The notes under the pieces were generated by a model that saw nothing but the letters and a program-made list of their open reading frames with translations, was not told where the DNA came from and did no database searches. From positions 685,541-749,540 of the forward strand of contig NW_019775391.1 of NCBI RefSeq assembly GCF_001039355.2: 64,000 bases of DNA. The letters run 5' to 3'. Below are positions 1 through 12,400 of the stretch, in pieces (position 1 is the first letter of the stretch; each line of letters begins with the position of its first letter). This DNA is from Lingula anatina. Its lineage: Eukaryota > Brachiopoda > Lingulata > Lingulida > Lingulidae. The position numbers were made by a program, and so were the translations under genes.

Positions 1-3000
1 TGTCAATTTGTTATCCAAATGGTTATAATCTGACTAAAACAAGTCAAATCAAGCCCTTTTTGTTCAGCCAATTTTAGTCAGTTTTAGCATTTGGCTTAAG
101 ACTTTTTTTAAGCTGAAACCCTGGATTTGGATAAGACTGGATAAAATATCTCACTGTATATTATTATTATTATTATTACTGTGTAAACCACTTATCCTTA
201 AAGGCATTATCATATGTAGTCGTCCATGTCTGTAGACTGATCATACCATGTACTTTCTAGTTCATATTCATAACGTTTTCTTCTTGTTATAAGGCCCCCT
301 TTTTAGGGCCCCAATTCACACTCCCCCTAGGCAGGAGACTGCTAACAAGGCCGTAGCTGCTAATGAGTCATGGTAGAAGTGTCGCCTGCCTAATGCAGCT
401 CAAGCTGACGTGAGAAAACACCTAATACTGTCAGCATATCAAATTCACTATGTTCAATGCCCAGATATCACATTTTGTGAACTGTTTTAACTGACCAGGG
501 ACCTACGCCTCAAAGCCCTAGTTAGTTGCTGTTCATGGCCTAATTAGTTTTGCATCTGAAACAGTATTTTATATGAGCTACCATAACCTGGAACAAGGCA
601 GTCCTTCTCTGACAAAGAGTACATGTATGAGCACTGTTTTCCTGCTGTAGCTGCAAAGCCTTTGTGTACAAAGCAAAGAGATGTCGTCATTTTTCAGACG
701 TCTTATATCTTTCTAACTTCGATAAGATAGTCAGACATCAACAGTGTTTACCCTCAAGATAGACGAGGTTTGCCTTCAGCATTAATATTTATTTCTTTTT
801 AAAAAGCCATTGTTGCTCATAATTTAAAAAAATCATTTATAAAAGACAGTCCACAAAAGACTAAATCCCATGTAGGCCAGGGACATATGCATTTTATTTT
901 GCAGTTTTTGTATACTGTACTTTTACAAAATCACCAAACAATTATACCAAAATGAAAAATAAAATGCAATAACTTACGCAGGCAGTTAATGACACTATTT
1001 TTCTCACATTTATTATAAGAATTCATACACTAGGATTCCATATGATATTCATACACTGGGCCCCTTAAGTTGCCACTGTCAGCTGAATTTTTTTCAACTT
1101 TACTTTTAATGTAAATCATCTTATTGTGAAATGCATATCACCATCCAGTACACAAGACAAACCATAGTAGAAACACTTATACACAATGCAACTGTTGGTA
1201 TAACTAAGGTATAGTTCATGCTTTGTAAAATTACTAACAAAGATATAGTACTTATTACATAATAGCCCTCTTCCTACTAGAGTCAAATACCAGGAAGTTA
1301 GATATCATGGGATCACATGCCTACTGGGTACTCTGTTTCCGCAGCATACCTATAGATTAACTCTCTATATATAACATTTCAGTATTATCTCCGCCCATCT
1401 GTTTGCTCATTAACCCGCAACTAATCAGAGGGGTCAGTGTATTTAATCCTTCCATGTTAGTATGCAGTCTGTACACTCACTGCAGCTTAATCTCTCTTGT
1501 TTTGCTTTAGCGATTTAGTTTCTTTGTTCAGGTTGATCATTCAAGGAATATTCATGGGTGTCTGGCGAACTATAGTGTGTCAATTAAGGAATTTTCCTTG
1601 TACTAAAAAATATTTCGATTTCTTACTTATCATCAGTATGCTTACATTATAAGACTATATTTTCTTCTTTTGACTCCAATGCTTCACATTCCTTCCTCCA
1701 AGTAAAATGGTTACATCATTGTATACAAGGGGTATAAAACGATCTGCCTTCAGACATAAACCCACAAAAATTCCTTGAACTGTTCCTTTACAGGTGAAAA
1801 AAGTGTAAATTCTTTAAAAATGAATTTTACCTCTTTCTACCCTTAACCCAAACTATAATTTATAAGTTTAATTCACTATTATATATGCTGCATATGTCTA
1901 AATCTCTTAAATCAAGCCACTGTCACTTCCTAAAAATGCACCAAATTACATCCACTGACCTCTGCTACAAGACACAAATGACCAAGCATTGACAATGGCT
2001 AATACATAAACATAACCTACTACTACTTCCACTGTACTTGTACTACAGAACCCACCTCCCTCCACAACCCATATAAATTATCTTCCATCAACCTGAGGCC
2101 CAAAGTCAGTCTTACTCACTGTATCAGATGAACCAGTCTGCTTCCCATAGGTTTACATGTGCTTGTTATCTCAATGCGTGCACTGCACACTGACCGGCTG
2201 ACTCTGAACCATGCAGAGTAAACACAGCCTTTCTTCTTCTGTATGCACACAATGAACAAGATGGCTGACCACTCTGTATAAAGCAATTTAATATTCAGGT
2301 CAATGCACATGCCCAGTTGGTAATGTATGCGACCTTCATCCGCAAGCCTCTGTGACTCGTGGATAATTTACACCACTTCCAAGTGAGGCTCACAACGGGT
2401 TGGAAAGATCGCTTCGCAGGACGGCGATATTATACTATATGTTTTATCGTAAAAAGCAACACAACGCAATTAAGTGCTGCACACACTACGTTAACTCACA
2501 ACGTTAAGTTATGACGCATGTTAATAAAATAACGATATGAAAGGTAATTAAATACAGATTGCGTACCTTCTTACAACGCATGTTCAAACTAAATGCGGTA
2601 TGTTTACAATGATTTCAAACCATTCCTTTTTTTCAAAAATATTCAGACAACATCATATTCAGTAAAAAAAATTTTCGCTTAATTACAATTTTGATGAATT
2701 TCACCCTGATGCAACTATACTTAAGCTTAGCAAACATGAAAGAGCAGACTGAAGCTAAATATTTTAGTAATATTTTTCATTTGCATGTTCAAATACATAT
2801 AACATGACATTTCTACACACTCTAAGATCAACAGAACTAAATTTAGCTCCTGAATGTCTGGGATCTGAAAGTACTCAAGCACTCACTACGAGTGGATTAC
2901 AGCAACAGTGACAATGGGCTTTTTAGTCACGTGAATTTGAACATCTTGCAAAAACTGATCAGATCTTTTTCCTCAATTATTTCGATCAATAAAATATTTT

Positions 3001-5095
3001 AAAATTACAAAGATCCGAGGGTTAATTTTTGAAAGATTAACTGTACATACTACAAGGTTCATGAATAGTATTATTTGTGTTTTAACAGAAGAACTAATAT
3101 GTTTCAGTATTCAATAATACCTAATAAAAGGCACGCTAATTTTCAGCGATTGACAAGCACTTCTGTGAAAAGAGCACCATGTATGGTATTATGCCTATCC
3201 CCCTTTTTCTTTCTTTCTTTTTTTTTGCATGTAACAACAAATCATAGATAACTGCAATGTAGGTAGTGGTATTTATCTTTAAATTGTCCTATAATGTGCT
3301 TGAAGAGCTTATATAAATGAAAATATCACATAAGACAAATAAAAAAAAAATACTGCCTTCATAATTCAAAGTAATTCATCTCATTGGCCTTTCCTTACCA
3401 TTCCAGAACAGATGCAATCTGTTACCCTTGATCAAATCATTTATTTACGATGGAATATAGCAGTTTTCTTATTTTCAGGGCAAATGGTTAATCAGTTTAA
3501 AACAATTCAGTTATACATATAAACATCTTTTTTTTTTCAGTCATTTTTCAAATATAACTAACACAAATTTTTATGCTAAGCAGGCATTTTTTTCAGGGTT
3601 AAAATCACAGAATATATCTTTTGGGAATAGGTGTAAATCAATGCCATGACTTGGAAATATACGATGCAAATTTGCCTACAAAATCACCACCAAATTCTTC
3701 CAAACTGACACACCTAATTTCATACTATGCCTTTTGCAATCACTTATCACTGCCTGCACATGAGCACACTAGCTTCAGCATACTATACAGGCCATGTGTC
3801 TCAAACTGCTAGTAACATTGACAGCGTACAGAACAATGTTCAGATAGGCCAGTTCACTTACCCTAGGCCTGAAGCTTTTCAAGAAGTCCCCAAGTATTTG
3901 CAACTGCACATGCTCAGAAAACCCAAATGTATGAACTCTAATCAGCTACAAAGTGAAAGGTCATTGCACATGCTCAGTATGATGTATGCCTGACTTGCAA
4001 CCTGACATCCATGTCTACAGGGGTACAGAAGGGGGAACTTTCCGTTATTCTAACTTAACAATCAATTTTTCTGCTTTAAAGTAACTTCATACTTTAAAAT
4101 GTCTTGCATGCGTAAAATAGTCGCTCTATCAAAATAATCGCAAAAGGCAATTCATATCAAGGAAAATCAATAAGTTCCTACGTCGCTTTCTGATTATCAC
4201 GTAATATTGAACTTTGTGGTCAAGCAAAAACAGTACGGTACTACCCCTTGCTGCAGATTAGCTCATGCAATTACAACATGTCATAGGAAAAACCAATTTC
4301 GAAGTCAATTTTTATAAAAACATACTTATAATATTGACAGAGACATGCTATAATTAGTATTCAATTAGTTAATTGCACTGACATCTTTCTATAATTAACA
4401 TAATTACTGATTGTCATTTTCATATTTTCATTATTTGAATAACTTCTGCTTTATATTACAGTTGGATCACTGCTGCTTACTCTGACTTTTAATCACAACG
4501 TATCATAAGGCACTTCTTCATATTGCAAAATGTGGTTTTATTCATATCTTTTGAACTGCTTTGAAGTATTAGACTAAAAATGACACATGTCTCCCTAAAA
4601 TTCGATTTTCCCCTATCGAATAAAAAAATACTATGGAAATTCATTTGTTATCAATCTGGCTTTAAGCTGGACTAGCGCAGATGAAAGAAAATGTCGCTTT
4701 GAAACAAACAAAAAAATACCCATGCCAAGTACTGGATCCTTGATTGCAACAGACGACCGACAACCAACTAATTCCATCAATTTTTTTTTTCACAAAAAAT
4801 GATCCAGTATTCAATAGAAAAACTCTCGGAACTGAAAAATAATTATCTTTCATTTCCAAGAGTTTTTCCACTGAATTTGTGTACATGGTCTATCAAGGGT
4901 TTTCCCAGGGAACCCTTCATCCGCCATTTGGCATCATTGGACAGCCAACATTTTCAAAGACAGCTGGATGGCTTATGAATTTATTTTGAAAAGTGATGCT
5001 TGCACTCCCTGAAATTTTGTATGAAATTACGGGTGATAATTTTGGACAGCCTGTACCCCAAATCCTGAGAAAAGCCCCGTGGTCAACATATTGGT
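1..5095. other. Non-coding stretch, nothing supported
   Basis: AT-rich sequence without a splice-consistent or recognisable coding region on either strand. The longest open frames are under 90 codons, have no recognisable motif and lack good flanking splice sites. It could be intergenic DNA, or intron or 3' UTR of a gene outside the window. Confidence 0.5.
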
Positions 5096-5295
5096 CACAT
5101 TCACAACCAAAGGTCATTCGTGGACTAATAGATCCATGGTTCAAATATGGCCTACCCACTTGAAAGTTGACAGCGTAATCCCTGCTGGAATCTATTCAGT
5201 GTCTTTTAGGGGGATTGTGCGGCAAGGTTTCAAGTGGGTCGCCAATGTTTGATCCACAGATCTGTTTGTCTGCGGATCAACTTGTCCTGAATGTG
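5096..5295. mobile_element. MITE-like foldback element, family M3 (copy 1)
   Basis: About 200 bp with long imperfect inverted ends. The left arm reads cacattcacaaccaaagg and continues through a 'cacttgaaa' block; the reverse complement of the right arm starts cacattcaggacaagttg and carries the same 'cacttgaaa' block about 65 bp in. A related element lies at 7412-7620, a third at 59479-59638 and an end fragment at 29622-29676. No coding capacity, so a non-autonomous DNA element is likely. Confidence 0.6.
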
Positions 5296-7411
5296 TCCAT
5301 TAATATTTAAAGTAAGAAAATAAGTGAAGAGTCGAGACTGTCATGGCTTCAACTGTGAGGCGCACACAAAATACCCACCATTACTGGTAATATATTCTTG
5401 GCGTCATATATGCATAGACCCTTAGCAGTAAGCTGGATCAATAATGCATCGATAAAATGTATTTTTTCACTGCAAATTATAAATCATTACAAAAAGGAAA
5501 ATTTAACATTTTAACGTACAAATAAAAAAGGTTGTTCATTGCATATAAACACCGCACTGTGTATAGGTGAGACTTTTGGGGGGTTTATATTACAATACAA
5601 TGAATGAACAAAAACAAGTCGCGTTTGCACAGATTGAACAATTGCAGCACATTTTTGAGAATTATAACCTTAAACATCTCAGTACTAAACAAAAAGTTTT
5701 ACAGAAATGGATGCCTATCTTGTATTTATCTCTTACCAAGAAAAAAGTATCTGTTAATAAAATACATAATTACATATACTCACATCAGTTGAATAATCAC
5801 TTTCCTGCACTGCAGGTGAATTGGGAAACAAGCAAAGGAGGAATTTCTCTGAAAAAGAAAGAGGAATTTTCTTTAAGATGGCTGACACTGCTGTAGTTTC
5901 TCCCTGTCTTTCTAATATTTAGGTCAGATGAATGGCTGGCTCTTAACGGTCCAATTTCAAGGGGTTCTGAAAGGGGGTCCACTTAGCAATGTTCGCAGTC
6001 CTTTAATATGCCACTGCACAGCGAAGTGCCAGCGTTGTGCACCTAACACTTTCAGTCCAATTTTCACATGCTACAAAAAGGGTAAATGTAGCGTTTATTT
6101 TTACAGGATAGGTACATGTCGTCGCCCTTTTGCCTTACAATTGAAAACGCTGAATGAAAATCGAAAAAAAAAGTGTATTCTTTTAGAGGAATATTTCAGG
6201 AATGATGTCATAAAAATGTCACCGTAAAAACCTTCCTTTGCTAGTGTCAAGCTTTTTATTCGCTTCTTTGTAAAAAGTCAGAATGTAACAAACAAGACAG
6301 GCAACATTCAAAGTGCAGAAAACACTGAACTCCTCAGCTACAAAGGAAAAAAATAGATCATTGCAATATTTCTAAATAATTCTTACATAAAAAAGTATCT
6401 TTACAGCTTCAAAACATCAAAGGCTACTTATTCCAGCGCCCAAATTTAAGTGTAAAATAAATCAATAAAGAACCTCTCTCAAAATACTGAATTCATAAAT
6501 TTTGATTTGGGCATAAAGCATTCTACTGAAACAGAGATATTGCATTTTTTAAATCAATCTAGGCTGCACTGTATCTTGCCCTTTAAGGAATTGGATTTAT
6601 AGCTTTCTGATGAAGCAAAACTTGGAGCACGCATTTTCTTCCTAAACAAACTCAACCATACCGTCAATTGCGTAGCTCGCCGCTACTGCTATTTGTTCAG
6701 GAGACTTGATCAATAAAAAACCAGACATCTGGAAAATACATACTTCTTATGCAGACAATGGCTGCCGCTGATCCTTGAACCTTCCGCCTGGATTGCATTG
6801 TGCTCTATTTTCTATATGTCTGGTTTTATCAAACAGCTCAGGTGCTATGTTAAATTGCAAACCATGTGACATCACTGAATGATTTTTGATTAGGTGATTA
6901 AATGTGTGCAAATTGGCATTTTGTAACTGGGTCAGACAGACAGATTCTTGAGTACGGCTTGCATTACGGTCTTGGCAACTTTCCTGCATATTTTAAGTCA
7001 CTCAGTACAAACATTTCATTGTGCTTACTTCAGTCTCAGACAAATACTAGTAATATTTTAGTTAACCTACTTTAAGACTGACCAATAAAGATAATTTCAC
7101 TAAAAGAATTTCCTTTTAACCAAACCTGAAATTCGATCAACGATGACACGACAGTATCAAGGTCTTCTACAACAAATTCACTAAAATCACTTTAAATTAT
7201 AAAATATAATTTAGATTTTTTTACTTTGGAAATGGTCAGCGGCAAACCTTAAATTTCGATCAACGAAACGGCAGTGCCAACTATCTTCTCCAACAAATTC
7301 ACTAAAATCACTTTCAATTACCAGGAAATAATTTAGATTTTTTACTTTGGGAATGGTCTGAAGCTTGATAGCCTATGTATCCTATTTGTTCTCTAGAGAT
7401 AAATACTTATA

Positions 7412-7620
7412 TGCCCCATTCATAACCAGTCGATCCCTAGACTAACGGATCCTGGGATCGAATATAGCTCACCCACTTGAAAGTTTGCTGCATAATCTCC
7501 TGAAAGGACAGTGAATAGATTCCCCATTGGGAGAATGCAGCAAGCTTTAACGTGGGTCAGCCATATTTGACCGGCAGATCTGTTAGTCCGCAGATCAACT
7601 TTGGTTGTGACTGGGGCCAT
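7412..7620. mobile_element. MITE-like foldback element, family M3 (copy 2)
   Basis: Same family as 5096-5295: ccattcataaccagtcgatc at the left mirrors cagtcacaaccaaagttgat, the reverse complement of the right end, and both arms carry the 'cacttgaaa'/'cacgttaaa' block. About 209 bp, non-coding. Confidence 0.6.
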
Positions 7621-8549
7621 ACTTGACCCACTCTGAGAAGTAATTTAATTTTTAAAAAGTAAATCTGTATCAAGGTTAGTAGGTATAAGATTTCAAGGTT
7701 ATCGGTTTCTACTAGTTTCTTATACAACTCATGAATTATACAACTCATGAGGGTTACACCGAAAGAAAGCAGAAAATATCCATTTAAATAAAATTTTTAG
7801 AAAATAAGATGGCCTTTGGTATTTCTTGAACTGTTTAAAACTATGCTGGTATTTGGTTGTCTGATGGCAAAAAAATTGACTTCAAATGCACAGGGATAAG
7901 ACTTTTTGGCTCTCAAAAGGTGGAAAATCTGCAAATAATCCTGGAATTTTCAAAATTTCTTATGCATTTGTATGTCATTGCAAAGTGACGCTGTTGCCTT
8001 TAAATTAACAAGTGAACTATTACAAGTTCAGTGTGTATAGTTAACAATGAGGTATATCAGGATGAATGTACATCTACAGTGTGTACATGTTGTCACAGAG
8101 TGATATTTATCTGTGTAAGTACAGTCAGGGCAGATGTTAATCAAACATAACAAGAACTTTATTTATTTATTTATTTATTTATTTATTGTTATTTCTTTAA
8201 TTTTTGATCGTTTCAGATTCTTGGTACTCTGACAATTCAATCCACACCAATCATTTATCACTGAATAAAGGTTTGTGAAATGATGTCATCATCTTCTATC
8301 AAATGCACACAAACTCAACAATGAAATCCTAAAAAAGTATTTTCTCAAATATATATATTGCATACAGATAAAAGACAGAGACATCCAGACAAAACTTTTT
8401 TGTTAAAAAATTCCACATCTGTTCAGTCTGCACATGAGCCGTCTACATACACAACTTCACAAGCTGTACAAACATCCATGGGCACATTTTCCTTGAAAAC
8501 ATGAAGAGAATAAAATGCAATCTAATGCCAGAAATAAGGGGGCGATACA

Positions 8550-8552
<3 letters not shown>

Positions 8553-8595
<43 letters not shown>
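8553..8595. repeat. (CA)n microsatellite
   Basis: An uninterrupted run of about 21 CA units. Confidence 0.95.
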
Positions 8596-8597
<2 letters not shown>

Positions 8598-8880
8598 TTA
8601 CTGACAAAGAAACTGCAAATCAAAGAAGTAATTTCTAAACTCTGTTTAAATCAAGGTAATGTTCATTCGTTCAAAACTTTTTGTATTGATCGATGCTTAC
8701 ACGAGAGTAAGTCTCGTCTTCCGACTTAAAAACACGGGATAATAATTCAAAACTGTATGATCCTCACCTTTAGTCTGCGTTAGCACAAATAAAACTACAA
8801 CTGGGATGATCGAAAAGTTGTAGTGATGTTATCACGACTGACTTCTGAAGTTCTGGAGCATTTTAGAGTTGGCCGCTCTG

Positions 8881-8970
8881 TGCAGGCGTGACTACCGTGA
8901 AATCTCGCATGCGTTACATTTCATTTCCGGTTACATCCTGCGACGTGCGAACATGTGGTGACTGTCGATA
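8881..8970 (+). promoter_or_regulatory. TFB2M core promoter and 5' UTR exon end
   Basis: A locally CpG-richer patch precedes a strong donor, gtaagt at 8971. A matching acceptor (tttcag) ends at 9383, so a non-coding first exon probably ends at 8970. The patch contains the palindrome cgcatgcg at 8906-8913, which resembles the NRF-1 core, and ttccgg at 8925-8930, an ETS (NRF-2/GABP-type) core. Paired NRF-1 and NRF-2 sites are known from vertebrate mitochondrial transcription factor promoters. The start site itself is not visible. Confidence 0.45.
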
Positions 8971-9404
8971 GTAAGTTTTGCTTTTGGACTTGTAGAGCAA
9001 AGAAGCACATATACAGATAGTCAGGTGAACTGTGCGGAATCGTTTTTTTTTTACGAGCACAATGCTTGTGGCCTTCACAACGCTAAAATGAGAAATTTGT
9101 CAAACTGGTATGTACAGTACGTACAGTGTATGCGCTTTTGCTTAGCGGTAACTTAATTTTGAAGCCCCCTCTGTTTCTTTGATTTTCATTTAAACATTTT
9201 TTTAATTGAGTTAAATGGTGACTTTGAGCAACGTTTCCTGCTATCAACTTACATTTACAAAATGGAGGGACGCATAAATAGGTCAAATTTAAGACCAGTT
9301 TTTGGCTGACCGAGTTAATCCAATCGTGACAAACTTTACCCCTTCTTCAACAGATTTCATTTTACATATTCCTAATATTTCAGACCACTTCAAATTAGCA
9401 TTTT

Positions 9405-12400
9405 ATGATGGCAGTACATTGGTCAACTAGAGCAGCAGCATCCAGAATTCTACAGGGCACTCTTGGATCAGCAGCAACGAGACATGAAGAGAGTAAAATG
9501 ATGCCACATGCCAGGGTCCAGCCAAAAGAAATATCAGATCTTCTTCCAAGAAAGGGGTTTAAGGCAACACATGTGGACGAATTCAAAAGTAAAAACACAG
9601 TTGTTAGAGCTGCTTTGAACAATTTGAACAGAAGAGAGACCAAGAATGACGGATACTCCTGGATAGAACAATGGCTTTGGGATACCTCTGCCATAAATCC
9701 TGCTATGGATTCTGTAACAGTTCTTATTTCATCTATGAAAACCCACCCAAAACAACAAAACAAGACTAAGGCATGCAGTGATACACTTCAAGAAAAACCC
9801 GTGCGAAGAGTGATGCAGTTAAAAAGTGGTTTTTGCCACATTGGTAGGACTAGCAATAAACTCTGTATGAGTACACAAAGAACTCTTGTGGATGGGATGC
9901 GTTCCATCTGTTCCGTCTCAGGACCAAATGGTGACTCTTGCTTAAGGAATGAACATTTTGCAGGTACAGTGGGCTTGTTTTAATAGCCTTAGAGACCATT
10001 CCCAGAAACTATCGTACTAACTTCAGACATGCTGAAACTGTTATCAACTTCAGCGACTTAGATGTCTTGCATTTTCATTGAAGCTGTTGGAGGGTAATTA
10101 ACTATCGTTTAGCGGCCTCAGTAGGTATGCCAGACATCTAAGCCATTTAAGCTAAAAGCAATATAGCGAGAAACCCCTTGGGAGATGGGTCGATCCAGTT
10201 AGATCAATCTAGGCATGGGAACCCAGTCTTAGTGATTGTAAAGCACCATTTTATCTGACACTGTTTTCAAAATAACTCTAGCAAAAAGACAATATGCTAT
10301 CCTTGGTAATTAAAATGGTGGCTTGCGGTTAAGATGGGAAGTTGATGCAATTCCTTAATTAACCCGTCTACCTGCTCAACTGGGCAAATCACATTACTTG
10401 TGAATTGTAATTTGTATACCACTTGATGGCAAGCCAATTATTTTATTCCTAGAATTAGTCTGAAGTCTCTATTGCTAGAGTCATCTTGAGTAGTGCTACT
10501 AAGACCCACAATCCTCGGCCAGACTTTACTTAGATTGGATTAATGATTGTAGTTCACACACAAAAAATAAGGAAGTATTTCCACCTAATTTGTCCATCAG
10601 CAGTGAGACTGAAGAATTATTTTATTCATTGTATGCATTCCAGAATTTATAGCTGAGAAGATAGTAGAGAGCCAGCTGGTGGACCTGGACAAAACTCTGG
10701 TTTTAGATTGTGATCAAGGTATGCAAGTGAAAAATTTGACTGTATGGATAAATGGCCTCCCAGCAACATTTTCCCTACTGTTATTAGAGGAAACTGCCTT
10801 GATAGATATTAAATAAAGTATTGTTGAGCACCCCACCCCTTGTCATTAAATGTAAATAAACTGATTCTGAGCAAAACTATATATTTAGCATAACTCAAGA
10901 AAGTTAATCTACTCTGTTGCTAAATTTATAAATAAACGGAATATGTACACAATATGACTTGTTGTTGGCAATAGATAAGCACATGTTTGTGAGTGAAATT
11001 GGTATCATGAATTGTCTATATTGATTTTCTAAGAATAGAAAACTATTTACAGGGCATGGTCTCTTGAGTAGAAATCTGTTGAAGAAAGGGGTAGGCAGGG
11101 TTCATGGGTTAGTTCAGAAGTCTGCTGATTGTTCAGAACTGCAGGTGATTAAATTGAATTATCTTATTATCATTATAAGCAATTAATGAAAATGTCACAA
11201 TACTTTAAAAACTTAATCATTCTTATCATCATCATCATAATTATTATTATTATTATTAGCCAATGTTATAATTAATTCTTCAAGAAACCGAGTATGTGTG
11301 GAAAACAGTTAATGGTTATAAATGTTTTTACTTGCAGACAGGGATGAGGCAACGTCGTGCATTTTACTATTTTATTTTCAGTTGCTAAAAAGTGAGAATA
11401 GTAGATATGACTTTACAGAGAATGTGGTAGTCAACAGCGTAAAAGGAAAATCAATATTGCACTGCTTTGAAGATTTTAAAGAGAGGACGTGGACTGACGG
11501 TGGGCAGTGTGATATTAACAGTTAAACACACATGTCTAATACACTGCTGTATCCAAATCACTGTCACACCTAACACACTCTGCATCTAAATCACTGTCAC
11601 ACCTAACACACTCTGCATCTAAATCACTGTCACACCTAACACACACTGCATCTAAAACACTGTCACACCTAACACACCGCTGTATCCAAAACACTGTCAC
11701 ACCTATAATAACTACAAACAACTTTCAGTGAAGATTGAAACTGATTGTAATTGTGTATAGCTAAGTATATGCAATTGTTTGATAAACATTTGAAGAGTAA
11801 CTAGTTTTAATGGTTTAAGGTGATTGATGAAAATCAATTTTGTTTAGTATAAGGATTGTGTAGCTTATTTATTATTTTAACAAAGTTGCAATAAGTCATT
11901 CTTGAATGAGGATGGAAAGTTTTGCTGCCTGTTATAAACTTTTATAATTTTCTTGCTAGGTTTAGTGATCTACTGGGGTGTTAAGAATAAAACAATGATT
12001 ACAAAAATGCTCCTTAAATTTTGATTTCTGATAAAAACTAGTCATTGTAAGGAAATGAAATTTGATTAATATATACTACCAAATGATATTCTCTCTTGCA
12101 AAGAAAAAAGTTATTACACAATAACTTAAACAGTAGCCATGTATTTCAGATCCAGCATGGAGTTTGTTCTTGGGAGTGCTGAAAGGGCGGCCTATGTTGT
12201 TTCACCTTCCTCATAGCCTTTTGAACCAGGGATGGATGTTCTCATTTGGAAGGCCGCAGATATTTATACTTTTACGTAAAAAAGATTTGGAGGTATGAGA
12301 TCAAAATCTGGATTCAGGGTCATTCAGTAGTGTTTTCCCCTTAGTTACCCTCCCCCTAGGATTTATCCTTCTGTTTCAACTTTTATCCCTACGCAATAGT

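Larger units (their letters stand above)
5296..8880. other. Non-coding stretch upstream of the TFB2M homologue
   Basis: No supported gene. It contains the second M3 repeat (7412-7620), a TTTA repeat near 8160-8187 and an AC microsatellite at 8553-8595. An open frame at 5567-5896 (+) has no recognisable motif, no splice support and ordinary AT-rich composition, so it is not called. Confidence 0.45.

Noticed and set aside
5567-5896. 109-codon plus-strand open frame
   Set aside because: AT-rich, no recognisable motif, no flanking splice sites or homologous exon elsewhere in the window.
5928-6227. 99-codon plus-strand open frame with several Cys
   Set aside because: The Cys spacing resembles no zinc finger or galaxin unit; no splice support.
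9395-9763. 122-codon minus-strand open frame
   Set aside because: Antisense shadow of the first coding exon of the TFB2M homologue; no motif of its own.
11536-11721. Repetitive Cys/Asp-rich minus-strand frame
   Set aside because: Product of the 33-bp minisatellite being a multiple of three; located in a TFB2M intron.
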